Assembly (NCBI GenBank): GCA_016758965.1
Contig: JAEPRB010000132.1
Span: forward strand, 42,557-106,556
Reading direction: 5' to 3'
DNA from: Circinella minor
Taxonomy: Eukaryota; Mucoromycota; Mucoromycetes; Mucorales; Lichtheimiaceae
DNA: 64,000 bases
The position numbers were made by a program, and so were the translations under genes. Positions 23,179-35,945 of the stretch are shown here, piece after piece. The notes under the pieces were generated by a model. It was not told the origin of the DNA, did not search any database, and was given only the letters and a program-made list of their open reading frames with translations. Each line of letters opens with the position of its first letter. The first letter of the stretch is position 1.

Positions 23179-24637
23179 GAGTTATTCAATGGTGTCGATT
23201 GTTGTTGTAGGAATACTATCTATAGCTTCTTCTGGTGCTGGTTCGTCATCATCAAATATATCATCTGGATGGCTCAGAAAATCAATTTTCTGAAGTACTT
23301 GAATCAGAGCTGGCCATATTTTTGACCAATTACCCGTAGCAAGTCCCACCTCAGAACGGGGAAGACTGTTGAGAATGTGATCCAAAGGTTGTATGTTGTG
23401 CGATAATAATGGAACGGTGCCGAATTTATCCAGTAAATCTTGCATAAGTGGTTCAAGGAGAAGACAATGTGTGAAATAAGTTCGATGAGCTGCTTGATGT
23501 CCACATCGGCAATCAGAGGATAGGATGGAAGCCAATGCATACGCCATTTAATAAGTCGGTGACGATCTTTAGAAAAAGAAGGCAGATAAAGAATCGGATC
23601 GATGATACGCTTAGTGCGTAGACAATTAATGGTTTTAAATGTATTGCGTCGTGAAATGTATTCTTCGTCTCGTTTTTCTTGAATTGCTGTGGCAACTGGG
23701 TCTCTTGGTTGGTTGTGGCTGTTGCGTAATTTATTAAAGCGTTGATGAAATGGATTGCTGGTGGTTATCCTTTTCCATTACTTGTTGGGGTGTTTTTGAT
23801 CCCACAAAAAAGACAATTCGATTGATTTAGCCATTGATGATACTGGCAATGTTTGAAGGCGAGCTGCGAACTTTAGTTGGAGCGTACGAGTTCGAAGTTT
23901 CATTGATGGTAAATCAGCCATAACCAAGGGAACAATGGTGGCAGAGTGTTTTGATGTTTTGCGATTTAGAGACATTTTAATTCAACCTTTTTGAGCATTA
24001 TCAAGTTTTTCTAGCTGACTAGGGGATAATGCTGGTATTGCGAGACCATATTCGAGTACTGGACGTATAAATGTGCGGTAGGAACGCAAAGCAGGCCAAA
24101 GACCCACACCATATATATGAATCCCTAGCTGTCGTAATAATGCCATGTTACCTGTGGCCTTCGTAGTTCGCTGGTGGACTAGTTGATTGTAATCAATACC
24201 AGTACTGGTGAATGGCAAGCCAAGATACTGAAAGCAGCTTGTTGTTGGTACAGGTTGATTGTATAGGTGATATGTTGTAGGTAGTGTTGAAATTGTGGAC
24301 TTTGGATTAATAATAGCACATTTGGATGAATGCCATCTATATCCGTAATCACGAGAATGTTGTTCTGCTGTATTGAGAAGAAGTTGCATGTCATTTGGTG
24401 AGGCAATTAGTGCTGCATCATCTGCATATAATAATGCTGAAATAATAGTTTTAGACGTGTCAGGGTGTTGTTTATTAGGACGCCCATTTTTCCCTCCAGT
24501 ATACTGTTGTTCTTCCACTGAGGCTTCTGTTTTACCAGTTGTTGGTGTTGTACGGATATATAGTGGTTGGTGGCCAAAGTTGTGCATTTTGATACGTAGA
24601 CGACGAGGAAGAGTGTTGATGAATACTGCATAGAGTT
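23179..24637 (-). mobile_element. 5'-truncated LINE (non-LTR retrotransposon) with broken reverse transcriptase
   Basis: Read on the minus strand, it begins inside a reverse-transcriptase domain (LYAVFINTLPRRLRIK) at the truncation point near 24637. It continues with the catalytic YADDAALIAS motif and the thumb region (CFQYLGLPF), then breaks frame near 23980. Downstream pieces (LIKWRMHWLPSYP, then CRCGHQAAHRTYFTHC) are the C-terminal tail, with a cysteine/histidine zinc motif typical of fungal LINEs, split by another frame change near 23520. It ends in an acidic C-terminus with a stop at 23182. The truncated 5' end and broken frame mark a dead copy. No poly-A tail or target duplication was clear. 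Confidence 0.85.
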
Positions 24638-25138
24638 AAAAATATATACACTTAGAATGAAGAATTCTTTTGTAGAAATAGTTTAAAAGCAGTAACCATC
24701 ATATATTAACTACAGTAGAAAAGAAACCTATATCACGATCCAAAGTTTGGAATATACTAGGAGATGTATTGGCTGAATGGACAGCACAAAAAATAGGGAA
24801 AGAATGAGAATCAACGAGAGAATAAAAATCAAAATAGACATGGAGGTTGGTCAGAAAGAAACGCTTCCACTTATATAGCCACTACTCTTTTCTGTTAAAG
24901 TGATATTCATATTATTATTTTAAGAATAATCAACTATAAGTTTTATCGTTGCCCATGAAGCTCCGTCATTTAGGAAAATAGAAATGGTGTAACGCACTGC
25001 TTCTAGAAAAAACTGCCCAAAAAGAATTCCCGTAAGATTATGCGAGCGGAGCATAGAAACAAGCCTCCAGCCTCGAAACCTTGGGATTTTTTTTTGTTTT
25101 TTCCTTTACTTCATTAATTTCATTTATATATAATAAAA
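24638..25138. other. Intergenic, no gene seen
   Basis: AT-rich flank of the LINE and upstream region of the small gene at 25139. T-rich sequence at 25087-25110 fits its 5' UTR. Confidence 0.5.
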
Positions 25139-25582
25139 ATGCCGAAAGAACGAAGAGATTCAAAGAAAACAGCAAAACCTTATGACCGAACAAAAAAGTC
25201 TAATGAAAAAACCACAACACAAAAACGATCTAAATTAAATCCAAAGAAAATCAAGTTAAAAAACGAGGAATTAACTGATAAACTTGATAATCTCATGACC
25301 GATTTATCATCCCACTTGAATCCTGCCAAAAAGAAAAAACAAGAAGCAAGACAAGGCAATGTGGTAAAATATATATTATATATTATTATTATTTTATTAC
25401 CATTATTAAAGGAGGGGGGAAAAGTAAAGAATGGGTTTATGAATAAAAAAAAAAAAGACAAGTAAACTAAAAAAAAGCGTTTATAATAGAAATCACTTGA
25501 ACAAGTAGAAGCTGCACAACGAGAATTTGAAAAAGTGAACAATGATATGGAAGATGCAATGGGATTACTGACGAAACTATAA
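25139..25582 (+). CDS. Small basic protein of unknown function
   Basis: Two exons, 25139-25363 and 25490-25582, join in frame with a GTAAAA donor and a TAATAG acceptor, giving 105 residues. The N-terminal 45 residues are very Lys/Arg-rich (MPKERRDSKKTAKPYD and KRSKLNPKKIKLK), a likely nuclear or nucleolar signal. The rest is predicted helical and charged (ELTDKLDNLMTDLSSHL, then QVEAAQREFEKVNNDMEDA), suggesting a short coiled coil. I do not recognise the family. The in-frame join across a normal intron and the non-random composition support a real gene. A ribosome-biogenesis or RNA-binding role would be a guess. Confidence 0.65.
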
Positions 25583-26081
25583 ATGAAAAAAAAAACAAAT
25601 AGATTATTATCCTTATTATTATTATCAACATCTTATCACTAATCATAAAACACCCACATTAGATAACATAAAAACTCCCTCACACATGTTTTTTCATTTA
25701 TTATCCCTCTTAAAAAAAGATTGATGATTATCTCCCAAGATCATCGTTCTTAATATGTACAAATTGTTATTATTAAATATAGTTTTTTAAAAAAACGATT
25801 CATGCTTCTTTTTTATAAAAATAGTATTTTTATTATGATGTAGTTATGAAATGGATGAAATTTGTTTTATTGCTTGGATATGCAGAATGGATGAATGTTT
25901 TGTATAAAATGTAATAGATATGCTTACGCTTATATATATCAAAAAGATATAATGATGGATGAAAAGAGAATATGAGGATAAGGAAAAAAAAGAGTTGTTG
26001 TTGTTAAATGCAAAAATAAAAATAAAATAATAAACAATAAATAAAGATCGATAAAAATAACAAGAAGTAAAGAGACCCCAT
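25583..26081. other. Convergent 3' flank
   Basis: AT-rich space between two convergent small genes. No gene seen. Confidence 0.5.
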
Positions 26082-26522
26082 TTATGATGAACTTTCATCA
26101 TCATTCTTTTTGAATTTAAATGATTCTTTACGTAAAAATTTTAAAAGTTCTTGTTGTTCTTTTGTAAGTTCAACCATGGTATCTTGAAGTGTTTGATGTT
26201 CCAAATACTCGGATTGTAAATGATTTAAAAGAGTTTTGGAGGTATCTAAAACTTCTTTAAGTTCATCCAAAGTAAGACGAGCCTTGACTGATTTGGGTAT
26301 AAAATCTGGATGGAAAGCATTATTAGAAGGAGTTGTTAATGGAACGGAAGCTGGAGTAACGATATGACCGAGTGTATTTTGATGTTGTTGTCGTGGTTGA
26401 TCTTCAATAGGTTTTGGTGGCATTGACGCTAATACAGAAGCACATCGATGGCTTGTACAACGGTTCAAAGTAGGAAAAATGGTTTGACGGGATACATGAG
26501 ATATATGAGTAATAAGCGACAT
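26082..26522 (-). CDS. Small probable mitochondrial protein, unknown function
   Basis: Single-exon frame of 146 residues on the minus strand. The first 30 residues (MSLITHISHVSRQTIFPTLN) lack acidic residues and contain Ser, Thr, His and Arg, like a mitochondrial targeting peptide. A Pro/Gln/Thr-rich spacer follows. From about residue 80 there is a helical, charged region (LTLDELKEVLDTSKTLLNHL, ELTKEQQELLKFLRKESF) that could form a coiled coil. The family is not recognised. Composition and a clean start 3' of a T-rich leader support coding. No intron is evident. Confidence 0.62.
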   Translation of the reverse strand: MSLITHISHVSRQTIFPTLNRCTSHRCASVLASMPPKPIEDQPRQQHQNTLGHIVTPASVPLTTPSNNAFHPDFIPKSVKARLTLDELKEVLDTSKTLLNHLQSEYLEHQTLQDTMVELTKEQQELLKFLRKESFKFKKNDDESSS

Positions 26523-29500
26523 CTTTTTATTTTCCTTTATGTAGATTGATTGATGATTTGTTTTAAGAAAAAAAGAAGTTGTGAAATTATATTAAAGAAG
26601 TTGTATATTTAAATAAATTAATGAAGGAAGAAACAAAAATAAAAGAAAAAAAAAGGAGATACAAAGCTCTTATATATATACCCCTTTTTTTTCTTCTTCT
26701 TTTAAATAACCTATAAATATAAAACCAACTGTGCGGGGTTATTTGGGGGGGGGGAGAAGAATAATAAACGGAAAAGGTACAATGTTGGGGGGGCCGGCAC
26801 CTGCTGGGTTGAAATTAGGCTAAAGTCGGAAAAAAAATCCTGCGTAGCAACGTCATTTACCAATAAGAATGCATAGAAGCCTCTACAAATTAGGTATTTG
26901 TCGGCAAAGAAAGAGAAAGAAGGTGGGTAATCTTAATAGAAGAAGAAGGCTTATTCCTATTCTAGTAATATAACACAGCACCTGTGATATAAAATCATAA
27001 TTGTTCTCTTCTTTTACAATCATACTCATGACGACGATCTTGTTATTATGCATAAAGGACATTTAAAATTGTTACTCAGTGAAGTCAAGAAGAAGACCAT
27101 TTTTTTTTGTAATCATTTCAAATACTTATCTCATTGTGTTTTTGCTGAAGTTATTGTAGACACAATAAAAAAAATGTGTACCTGAAAATAGAGTTTATCC
27201 ATTATTAATATGACCTTTAAGATATATGATGAGTATAAAACTATAGCAACACGATTCGTAAAGTTTGAGACAAGTCTGGTTTCAGGTCATATTTTTTTTT
27301 GGTCCAGCTAGATCATTCCCAATAGCGACCTTCTTTATAATATAAATCCAGGACAGAAGCCTTTTCATTTTATCTTGTTCTTCTTTGGGTATCATATGAA
27401 TAAAAAAAATCAGGTAAATCAAACACTTGTTACACACAGTTTCTATATGTATCCATAAAGATAACCATAAAAATATAATGTGTGCATGTTGTGCATGCAG
27501 CAGGATCATTTTAATGGTAAAATAAATCCCGATTTTCCTATTAATAAATAATAATTTAAATTCAGTAAGTAAATTGTACCTGAATGAAGTGAAACTGTCT
27601 CACTCGTTGATTGCTTTTTTTTTTCATTCGAGCGATTGGAAAATATATTTTTTATGTAGCGCACAGACATGTTCCTATAGGATATGTTGTGGATGATAAT
27701 AATTCCTTTTCAGTGAGCCAACGAAATACGGATCCGATTTTCTAAAAATTTATTAGTTTGACGGACAATTTATCAGCTCCATATTCGCGTTTATACCTAG
27801 TAGTCAATAATAATAGTTAAAAAAATACAGTTTAAAACTATTGTTACTTTGGTGGAAGATAAGAAAAAAAAAGGATTTAAGTGTATGAACTTTATAACTT
27901 GATAAATATACTTAAAAAAAACTCAAAACTCTTTGGTAGCTTCATAGAAATGACGTTTGTGTTCGATAAAGCTAGTAAAAGTTGTGCCTTTTTGGTAACA
28001 CGTATAGTCATTTGTCTTGATTGCTCTATAAAAGTACCCGTGGAATTATATAAGGAGAAGACAATGTCTGATGAGTTCTTACGTAGAATTATTATCGATC
28101 ATTAAGTTACTTTTCTTTTTTAGCTTTCCGCATGACAATAATGATGATATCACTTTTATAAGAATACGCGTTACTATTATTGCCAGTATCCTTTCTTTGA
28201 TTTATCTGCTGTTAAGTTATAACTTTTTATAATATGATGTTTTTATAATAATAGATTATGTACAATCCATTACGTAATTGAATAAAGTTAAGAATTTTTT
28301 GTATCTGTAGTATGGTACGTACAGGACTTTTCCTAATGATTGGTGGAGGCCAATTTTTACCATCATGGTGGGAGATATTTTTTTTTTCATTTTCGGATGG
28401 TTGTAAAATAAAAAGCCTTGGCGCTTGACGTTTCGTGATTTATCATATTATATACTGATGCTGCCCAGCTACATAGATGGCAATCACATAATGATTGTTG
28501 GTAGACGATGGTATATATAACCGTTTTAGAAGCATACTATTTAAGAGAGTCAGTTAGCAGATACATACTCCATTGCAATTAAAACCCAACCATAGCCCAT
28601 CAGTACTTATAAAAAAATGGTGTAACTTATATTGTTGTAATGATAAATAATTTACAGTATATAAATGTTGTTATTTATGTATCATATTTAATGTCATAGT
28701 GAATTAATCATCTATTATTCGATGCCTAAAAAATACACAGTCAATTTTTTTAATAATAGTGGAGCGGGCGGATTGGTTATCACATGGGAGGCGAGTATGG
28801 TTGTAGATATGGATAAAGTAGGAATCTTCAGTGATACATCAGTTCGTGATAATTGCTGTTGATTGTTGTCGGTCTGCTAAGCGAATACGTAAGGTATGAA
28901 AGCCAATAAAAAAAGACTATGACGTTTGGATTTAATCAATCAATTCTGATCATGACATGTTACTGAAATTAAAACATGTAGAGAGAGAAAAAGTTATTGC
29001 TTTCATGGACTGTATCAAAAAATCCTCACAAAGAAAAAAAAAAGAACTGTATCAATAGTGTCAAGATGGAATAAAAGACGTGGAAGAAAAACAGAAGAAA
29101 GAAATTCTAATGCAGGGAGAAAATCTAATAATTGAACAAAAGCATTATCTAATGGAGAGTTCATGATTGGGTGTGTGGAGATGAAATTCTACTAATGTTA
29201 GCGATTCCAAGAACATTATCGACAACCGAACCATTAATAAGGAATCTGCCATTAGTCAAACTACTGCCATTGAGTCCAGAGCTATGGAAGCGAGTTTATT
29301 CGAAGTGATAAGTATGTCTTCAAAAGTGTTAATTGTAGTTGCAACATAATTTAGTGTTAACAGATCCAAATTCTATTATAGCACTACAAATATTTATAGG
29401 TAGCAGCAGCAGCGGCAGCAACAATAATAATCTCCTTAAAGGCATTTATAAAGACATGTACCATTAGTGGTACCATTAAGTGTAAAGGGAACAACAAGAA

Positions 29501-30383
29501 AACAAAATGTAATAATGTCTGTGGCAAAATCGATTGTAGACACAAAAATGACAGCAAAATGCATTTTGAACATATTCAGTACGTATAACAAATAGCTAGC
29601 TATTATCATTATTATTTTCTCAAATAGTTATAAGTTCCAATTCATATATAAAATATATTCATCATTTTACAATAGAATAATCTCTCTTTGGCTTCGCTAC
29701 TAGAGGCATTTCCTAATTGCGAACAATTAATTCTGTGCCTCGTGCATCAATGGTATCTGGGCCTTACAATCCTATAGGTTTTCATACAAAAAAAAAAAAA
29801 ACTGTTCTTTACGTTCGCACAATGGTTGCAACACACTGTCAAGTGATTCTCAAAGGATCATCTTTGAAAGACGTAATAAAAGATAAACTTTATAAAAAAA
29901 TTTGTTGCAACGGGTTTATGTAAGATTGTCAAATTTACGCAGACCAAGTAAGTATCGCTGAAGAATTTTCTATAATTATTACCTGATTTTGATTTTTAAT
30001 AGTAATTTGTGTGTAATTAGTTACTGTTACTTGCACTTTGATATCCATATCAATGCTTCAGAATTTTTTACAACAAGCACCGTGGCTTCCATGTTTCTTT
30101 GTATCGTTTTCCTAAAGTATTTATACTGCCATGTAAGCATGACGGAAGAGCAGTAATTTATAGCCAACAATCTTTGGATTTCGAGTCCCCATCTTCAGAA
30201 CAACAAGAAGCAGCCACCAGACAATCACCCTCACCGCCTGTTGTCGTCGCTGAGTCGCAGTTATCAACTGTTACACCACCTATAATCTCACCAGCTGTTT
30301 CTCGTTGTCGACAATCCAAAAGGTAAAAATCCAATAAATAGAAACTATATAATAAGTTAAAGAGAAAGGTTGTGTAAATATAC

Positions 30384-30416
<33 letters not shown>

Positions 30417-30516
30417 AGTATCAACATCAACATCATTGTTGTCATATGCGCATAAATAGTATGACCCCCTAACTCCGATTTTTTTAGCCCTGTAACGGGA
30501 TATCATGCATTCACTC
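26523..30516. other. Gene-poor interval of about 4 kb
   Basis: No intact gene. It contains a short G-run-rich patch near 26740-26800, AT-rich spacer, and some weak coding-like fragments with stops. One, at 30099-30326 on the plus strand, encodes a Ser/Pro/Gln-rich stretch (SLDFESPSSEQQEAATRQSP) and could be the tail of a lost gene. Another, at 27881-28105, has no recognisable domain. A (GT)n(GA)n tract lies at 30382-30415. None supports a gene call. Confidence 0.45.
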
Positions 30517-30979
30517 ATATTGGTTTTTTCCAATCGATTTGCGCACACAATTTTTTTTTTTGCGCCCCGAGATTTTTTTTTTGCGTGTCCTTATTTTTTT
30601 TTTGCGTACATTTTTTTAATTTTTTGCGTATAATTTTTTTTTTTTGCGCATTGAATTTCCAAGTTTGCGTATATAAAAAAACAGTTTATTCATAGTACAC
30701 TTTACTAAAGCATTGGCTCAAGAGCCAAACACCTATCAAAAAATGAAGCAGAATGCCTGATCCAGTTCTGACAGTCCTCCACATTAACCTGCTTTGCAGA
30801 CTCAACAATTCTAGCGCTTATATACGCAAACATGGAAATTCAATGCGCAAAAAAAAAAAAAATTATACGCAAAAAATTAAAAAAATGTACGCAAAAAAAA
30901 AATAAGGACACGCAAAAAAAAAATCTCGGGGCGCAAAAAAAAAAATTGTGTGCGCAAATCGATTGGAAAAAACCAATAT
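30517..30979. mobile_element. Foldback MITE with long terminal inverted repeats
   Basis: The left arm, 30517-30676, and the right arm, 30818-30979, are near-perfect reverse complements of about 160 bases. Both ends read ATATTGG...CCAATAT. Within each arm, runs of 7-13 T (or A) alternate with GCG-containing words (GCGCACACAA, GCGCCCCGAG, GCGTGTCC, GCGTACA, GCGTATAA, GCGCATTGAA). The 141-base centre has no coding capacity. Small open frames found inside are products of the A/T runs. A transposase source is not visible in the window. The high similarity of the arms suggests recent activity or arm homogenisation. Confidence 0.85.
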
Positions 30980-31160
30980 ACTGTCTTTTGTTCTTTTTGA
31001 TTATGTACATAATATGAAGATATTGAAATTGTCTTTTTCCTATTTTTTTCATTATCTCCTCTCATTCATTTTTTATTACTATCACTCATCTATTACATAG
31101 CCAAAAAAAGTTGTAGCTTAAATATCACACTATGGATCATAAAAATAATTATTTTTATTT
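30980..31160. other. Short spacer
   Basis: AT-rich spacer between the foldback element and the 3' end of the TBC gene. No gene seen. Confidence 0.5.
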
Positions 31161-32736
31161 TTATTTTCTATAATAACGGTTGGATTGATGCTGGCTGACG
31201 GATGAAGTTGTAGTAGATATCCCTGTCACCTGTACTCCTAAATCTTCAGCCACTCTTTCGTCATAGAGATGTCGCACAAGATTTTCATAAAGTTTTGGAG
31301 GTAATTCTTTACATGATGTCACTGCTAATTCTATAATGGCATGTGCCTTTAGTGGTGGGAGTTTTCTAAGAATTTTCATAGGACTTATTACATATTTATG
31401 TGTGAGTACATATATATATATATATATATATTTACGTCGTTATCTCCTATTGATTCATCAAGGTAATTCTTCAAAACCACATAGACGAATCCAAACATAT
31501 ATTTAACAAGTTACCTTGGACAATTAATAATATCCTCTCGAGCTAGTTGTAACTGAGCAACAATAAAAAGTATATTGAGATGAAATCCAAAAGCAAACAT
31601 GATATCCCATAATCGTAGTACTTCTACCAGTGGTGGTGTACATGCTGAAAAAGTCAATACAGCTGGATAATGGTATGAAATGAAAATTTAGCTATTCATC
31701 ATTACTTTTTTTTCATGTTTATATTCATATAAATGAGTCTACTTACAAGGGAAAGCATACATATTTGCAGTCAACCCTTTTCCCAATAAATAACCATAAA
31801 GTTCAGGGTCCAGAGCCCGTAAACACATATCCACTAACTTTTTTTTATCGGTATATATATAAAAGGAATTAGATAAAATTTACTAAATTCAAATTCTTCT
31901 TACTCCTTATCGAGTTTTTTTTTTTTCGTAAATAACAACACAGTAAATAAATATTATACCTTCAACCCACAATGAACACCTTTTAAGTTTGGATGAACAT
32001 ATAATGGACACCATTGCCAAAGAAACTTTGAAAAAGCAAAAAACGCCTCCATTTCTGGAAGAACCATTAAAAATGGTGCTGCCAGAACGTTCATGCCTTG
32101 AACATAAGTTAGTTCAGCGGTTGCTTTTTGCTCCAATGATGTTCGAAGTTGAAGTTCTTCTGAAGTGTCTTGTGCTCGACTATCTAAATAATGCAGATAT
32201 ATATATATAAGTATAAGTATAAGTATTATTATATTACTCTACCTTTTCTCTTTCCACTCATTCTTTGTTTCTCCTTTCTTTTTTTTCTTTTGATTTATTG
32301 AACAAACCTTGTTGACTAATCCAAACGAATGCATTCAAAACACGAATTAACATATCTTCAGATACATGTTCTATAAAACTTGCATCCGTCGTCATGGTAC
32401 GAAATGTATCGTTACGGATCTTTGTATCCATTGGACTTGGACCTCGTTCGACTAGTTTGATATAACATGATGCAGAGACACTATCACAGAGACGTAAAAG
32501 TATTTTCCAAATCCATCCACGCAACTTGTTTTATGTTTTAGACGATAAAAAAAAAATAACCGTATATTATTATTATTATTGACACGGTAGAAGAGGAAAA
32601 AGTATACCAGTAATTTTACCTCTGAAGGACAAGGACTATGCAACACGGTCCAACGAAGCTCCGCTAAACTATTTTCAGTATCCTTTTGTAAACAATGTTG
32701 ACGGTTAAGTATCTTCAAATAATTGGATTCAGTCAT
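31161..32736 (-). CDS. bub2: Bub2/Cdc16-type TBC-domain GTPase-activating protein
   Basis: Six exons on the minus strand: 32736-32620, 32524-32308, 32183-31960, 31837-31747, 31644-31515 and 31383-31161, giving 333 residues. Seen: TBC core with NDTFRTM (arginine finger, Arg81), YVQGMNVLAAPFL (glutamine finger, Gln140), FFAFSKFLWQWCPLYV, GVHCGLKLVDMCL and LWDIMFAFGFHLNIL. The C-terminus SPMKILRKLPPLKAHAII is characteristic of Bub2. Known: with Bfa1/Byr4 it forms the GAP for the Tem1/Spg1 GTPase at spindle pole bodies, restraining mitotic exit or septation. Length is close to yeast Bub2 (306) and fission yeast Cdc16 (299). All splice joins keep frame and both catalytic fingers are present, so it should be functional. 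Confidence 0.94.
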
Positions 32737-34269
32737 GTTTATGTATAGATTGTAATAAAATAATTAAAAGAGGAGGGAAAAGAAGGGATAGTAAGGAAAC
32801 TTTTGTTTAAAGATATTAAAAGAAATATCTCACGTATGTCTCTCATTGTTAATAGTTATCCTCTTTGTCCCCAAGTGTTCATCTCTTTTAACAAAATACG
32901 TTCGTTAGTCCTTATATACAGTTATAACTTGTATCTTGCCTTAAATGGTTAAGCAAAAAACTCTTATATAAGTTAAGCATTCGTATTATTAATAATAGTT
33001 TATAGTTTATTTAAAGTACTACCGATTGTAGTTTTTATTTAGATCGATTGTATCCCTTTGTATTTAATGATCCAAATAATGAACTAGCAATAAATACAAA
33101 TTATAGCAATCATTACATTTACTTTGTTAAACACAGGATTACTATTTTTATTACTACTATAACAAAAAAACAAGACAATCAAGCAGATACTTTTATTTTT
33201 ATCATCACATTGACAATGACATCAATAATATCAATATATAACCAGATGTTCTTTACAACAAAACAAAGCAAAGTATGAGTTTTTTTGAATATCACAAATA
33301 GTTACTTTCCTGTTGATTTGGTCATATTTTGCTTTATATAGACATTGTCAAAACAATGTATGTCATTAATAAAGGATAGCAAATTGAAAATCCAATGTTC
33401 TAATAAATAAAAAAGTCATGATGGCGGTCGACTATATTTTAGAGGAAATGTCTTCCCCTTCTATCTTTTCTTTGTTTACATGATTACTCAATATAGAAGT
33501 GTATAATGAAAAAAAATAATTAGCTGAAAATAATAGTAAATGTATTTGTTATATAAGCTATCCTAAAAAGAAACATAAGTTTGCGCTGAGCACGTACTGT
33601 ACAATGTAGATAGGTCAAAAAAATAGGAAATCGTTTTCAAGAAAGCTTTCTACTTAAAACAACCTATTACTGAATTCCTTACTCGTCAATGTATCTATAT
33701 ATATAAAGCATCTGATTTACGCTCACATAAATATGTAATATTATGGTTATTTTACGTATCTCTTCTTAAATACTTTTTTTTATGTTGCGAAGATTGTATA
33801 TGTACCTCCTTTTTTTTTTTTGTCTTTTATAAAAAAAACAGAACAGATTAATTCCTACGTATTAATATGTTTTTATTAAATTTAAATGTTTTCAATTATA
33901 AAAATAGTTATCTTTTAAGGATGTAAATATTTTAATGTTTGTACTGTATACAAAATTATTTCAAATGAAAGACATCAACTCACTGTAAATATTATGTGAT
34001 GCGCATGTGGTCATACTATGCACCATATACCAGCGAATTATTTTTATATTCATGTTGCCTAATATACTTTCTGTTGGCAGGTGCGTAGTTAGAAAAGGGA
34101 TATTTTATTAATTAGTAATAACAAATTATAGTAAGATATCGAGATCGCGCCGATGACGAGAAGCAAAAGATACATTGTGGTGGGCTAATATTCTTTTCTA
34201 AAATTCGATGATTATATAAGCTAAATAAACAATTTTTTTTCAACTAATATACTGGTTTTTTCCGAATTA
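32737..34269. other. Intergenic, no gene seen
   Basis: AT-rich with no supported gene. An open frame at 33048-33278 is rich in Ile, Thr and Asn and lacks a recognisable domain. The left part is the probable promoter of the TBC gene. Confidence 0.5.
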
Positions 34270-35945
34270 TTTGCGCCTATTACGTATGATTTAGGATTGT
34301 ATCACTTTACCTGAGCCAGCAGTTGTTTTATCCAAAGATATCGATATTGGTTCGGAACCGGAATATGGCCCAGATGATGGGTTTGAAGAAGAGCTTGAAC
34401 AACGAAGACAGCAGATTACCGGATGAAGAAGATGACGATGAAACATTACAAGAAGGAGGGGATAATACCACAATGATAACAAGTGATAAGTTCAGAAGCT
34501 TAATATTTGAAAAAGGCTATAAATTGGTAAATAGATTGATGGTCTAAAACATTAGTATTGCGTTTATTGTATTCGTTTATTCATCCTTCTTTTTTTTTTC
34601 TTTAGTTCAAAGAGCAATTGGATTTATATGCCATTTTGGAAATCAACACGGCAAAACAAAATGCTCAACCATCAACTCTTGGAGAATTCCTTGATCATTT
34701 TTCACATTATCTCATCGACCTTAAACAAACCACTCCCATCGAGAAAACATTAAAGTAAGTTAGGCTATTGGAATTGTGGATTGATATTATGGAAGGTTCT
34801 ATTTTACTAACTTTCAAAAGGCTGTCATTATCCCGTATTATTTACTTGGTCGGAGATGACTCTGTTGAAGTTTTTCAAACAGCAAACAAACACCAAGGCA
34901 ACATACAGTATGAAGGATTATCATTGAAAAAACCATCTCTTCCTCCGGGAATGACAACTGACATGAGTTTAGCATATGATGAAATTGTAAAGGTAGAGAA
35001 TAATTTCGATTTGTTCAACGTATTTGCTACTTATCCTATTATCTTAAATTGTACTATAATTACTATATATAAGAAGCTATATCTGAGAAAATGCTGCACC
35101 AAAACTTATTTGTGCCAAAAAGTACGCATTATTGGATCAAGAAGTTAATGACAATAAAATGATGGAAATGCTCGACATATTGAACATTGTTATTGCAAGT
35201 CTTCCTGATCGTAATCGAGTTACTTCAAGTCCTGTTAGTAACCAAATAGAGCTCACTCATTATCGACGTGTTGCAACTTTTTCCTGATATTATTTTTCAA
35301 AAAACAGAATTAGAAATGAAAGAGTAAGTGTAGTGTTTTTTTAATTGGTGTTCTTCTTGTGATATTTTAGTCTAGATACATACTAGACAATTGGTAATAG
35401 TGGTGAAACATGTAGTAAAGCAACGAAGGAAGTCCGAAAACATAATGCATGTACTTATAATGATAATGATAATGACAAGAAGGTAATTGTTGGCCCTCGT
35501 ATTGATCTATTGTTAAGCACCATGGGAGTCGAATTGGGATCCTCAGAGTGGAAAAAATACAGCACATCTTCTGGTCTTGGCAAACAACAACGAGTCAAAG
35601 ATGCTCGAACTAACAAAACGATTTTGAGGACATTGGAAAAAATGAGCATGGATGATGATGAACGTGATGGTTTATTTGTCCTGGAAATGGATTGGATCAG
35701 TAAGCTAATTTCATCTTTTTATCCCTGTACATTATATACATTATACACAACTAAACATGGGATATATATACTGCTAGGGCAAAGTGGTTACATGATTGCA
35801 GTGAAACATGTGGATGGTGGATATTATGCTTATCATATGGGGGTCGTGCTATGATGATTCCACCAACATTGAACAACTTAAAAGATTTCAAGAATACTCT
35901 TAATCTTTTATATCGATACAAACATCATCTTAAATTAATATGACT
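34270..35945 (+). pseudogene. Decayed multi-exon gene of unrecognised family
   Basis: Coding-like pieces follow each other on the plus strand but in different frames with stops between them. They include an acidic start (LPEPAVVLSKDIDIGSEPEY), then EEDDDETLQEGGDN and SLIFEKGYKL. After an intron-like gap come FKEQLDLYAILEINTAKQNA, DQEVNDNKMMEMLDILNIV and SSEWKKYSTSSGLGKQQR, ending near LKDFKNTLNLLYRYKHHLK. Some gaps could be real introns, but the frame change near 34420 and stops near 34860 and 35285 cannot be explained that way. I do not recognise the family. The pattern is like lineage-specific multigene families common in this group of fungi. Confidence 0.55.

Noticed and set aside
30832..31065. 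Open frames with repeated Lys or Phe/Cys blocks
   Set aside because: They lie mainly within an arm of the foldback element and result from its A/T runs.
34323..34547. Intact small gene
   Set aside because: It is one fragment of a longer decayed gene; neighbouring coding sequence continues in other frames.
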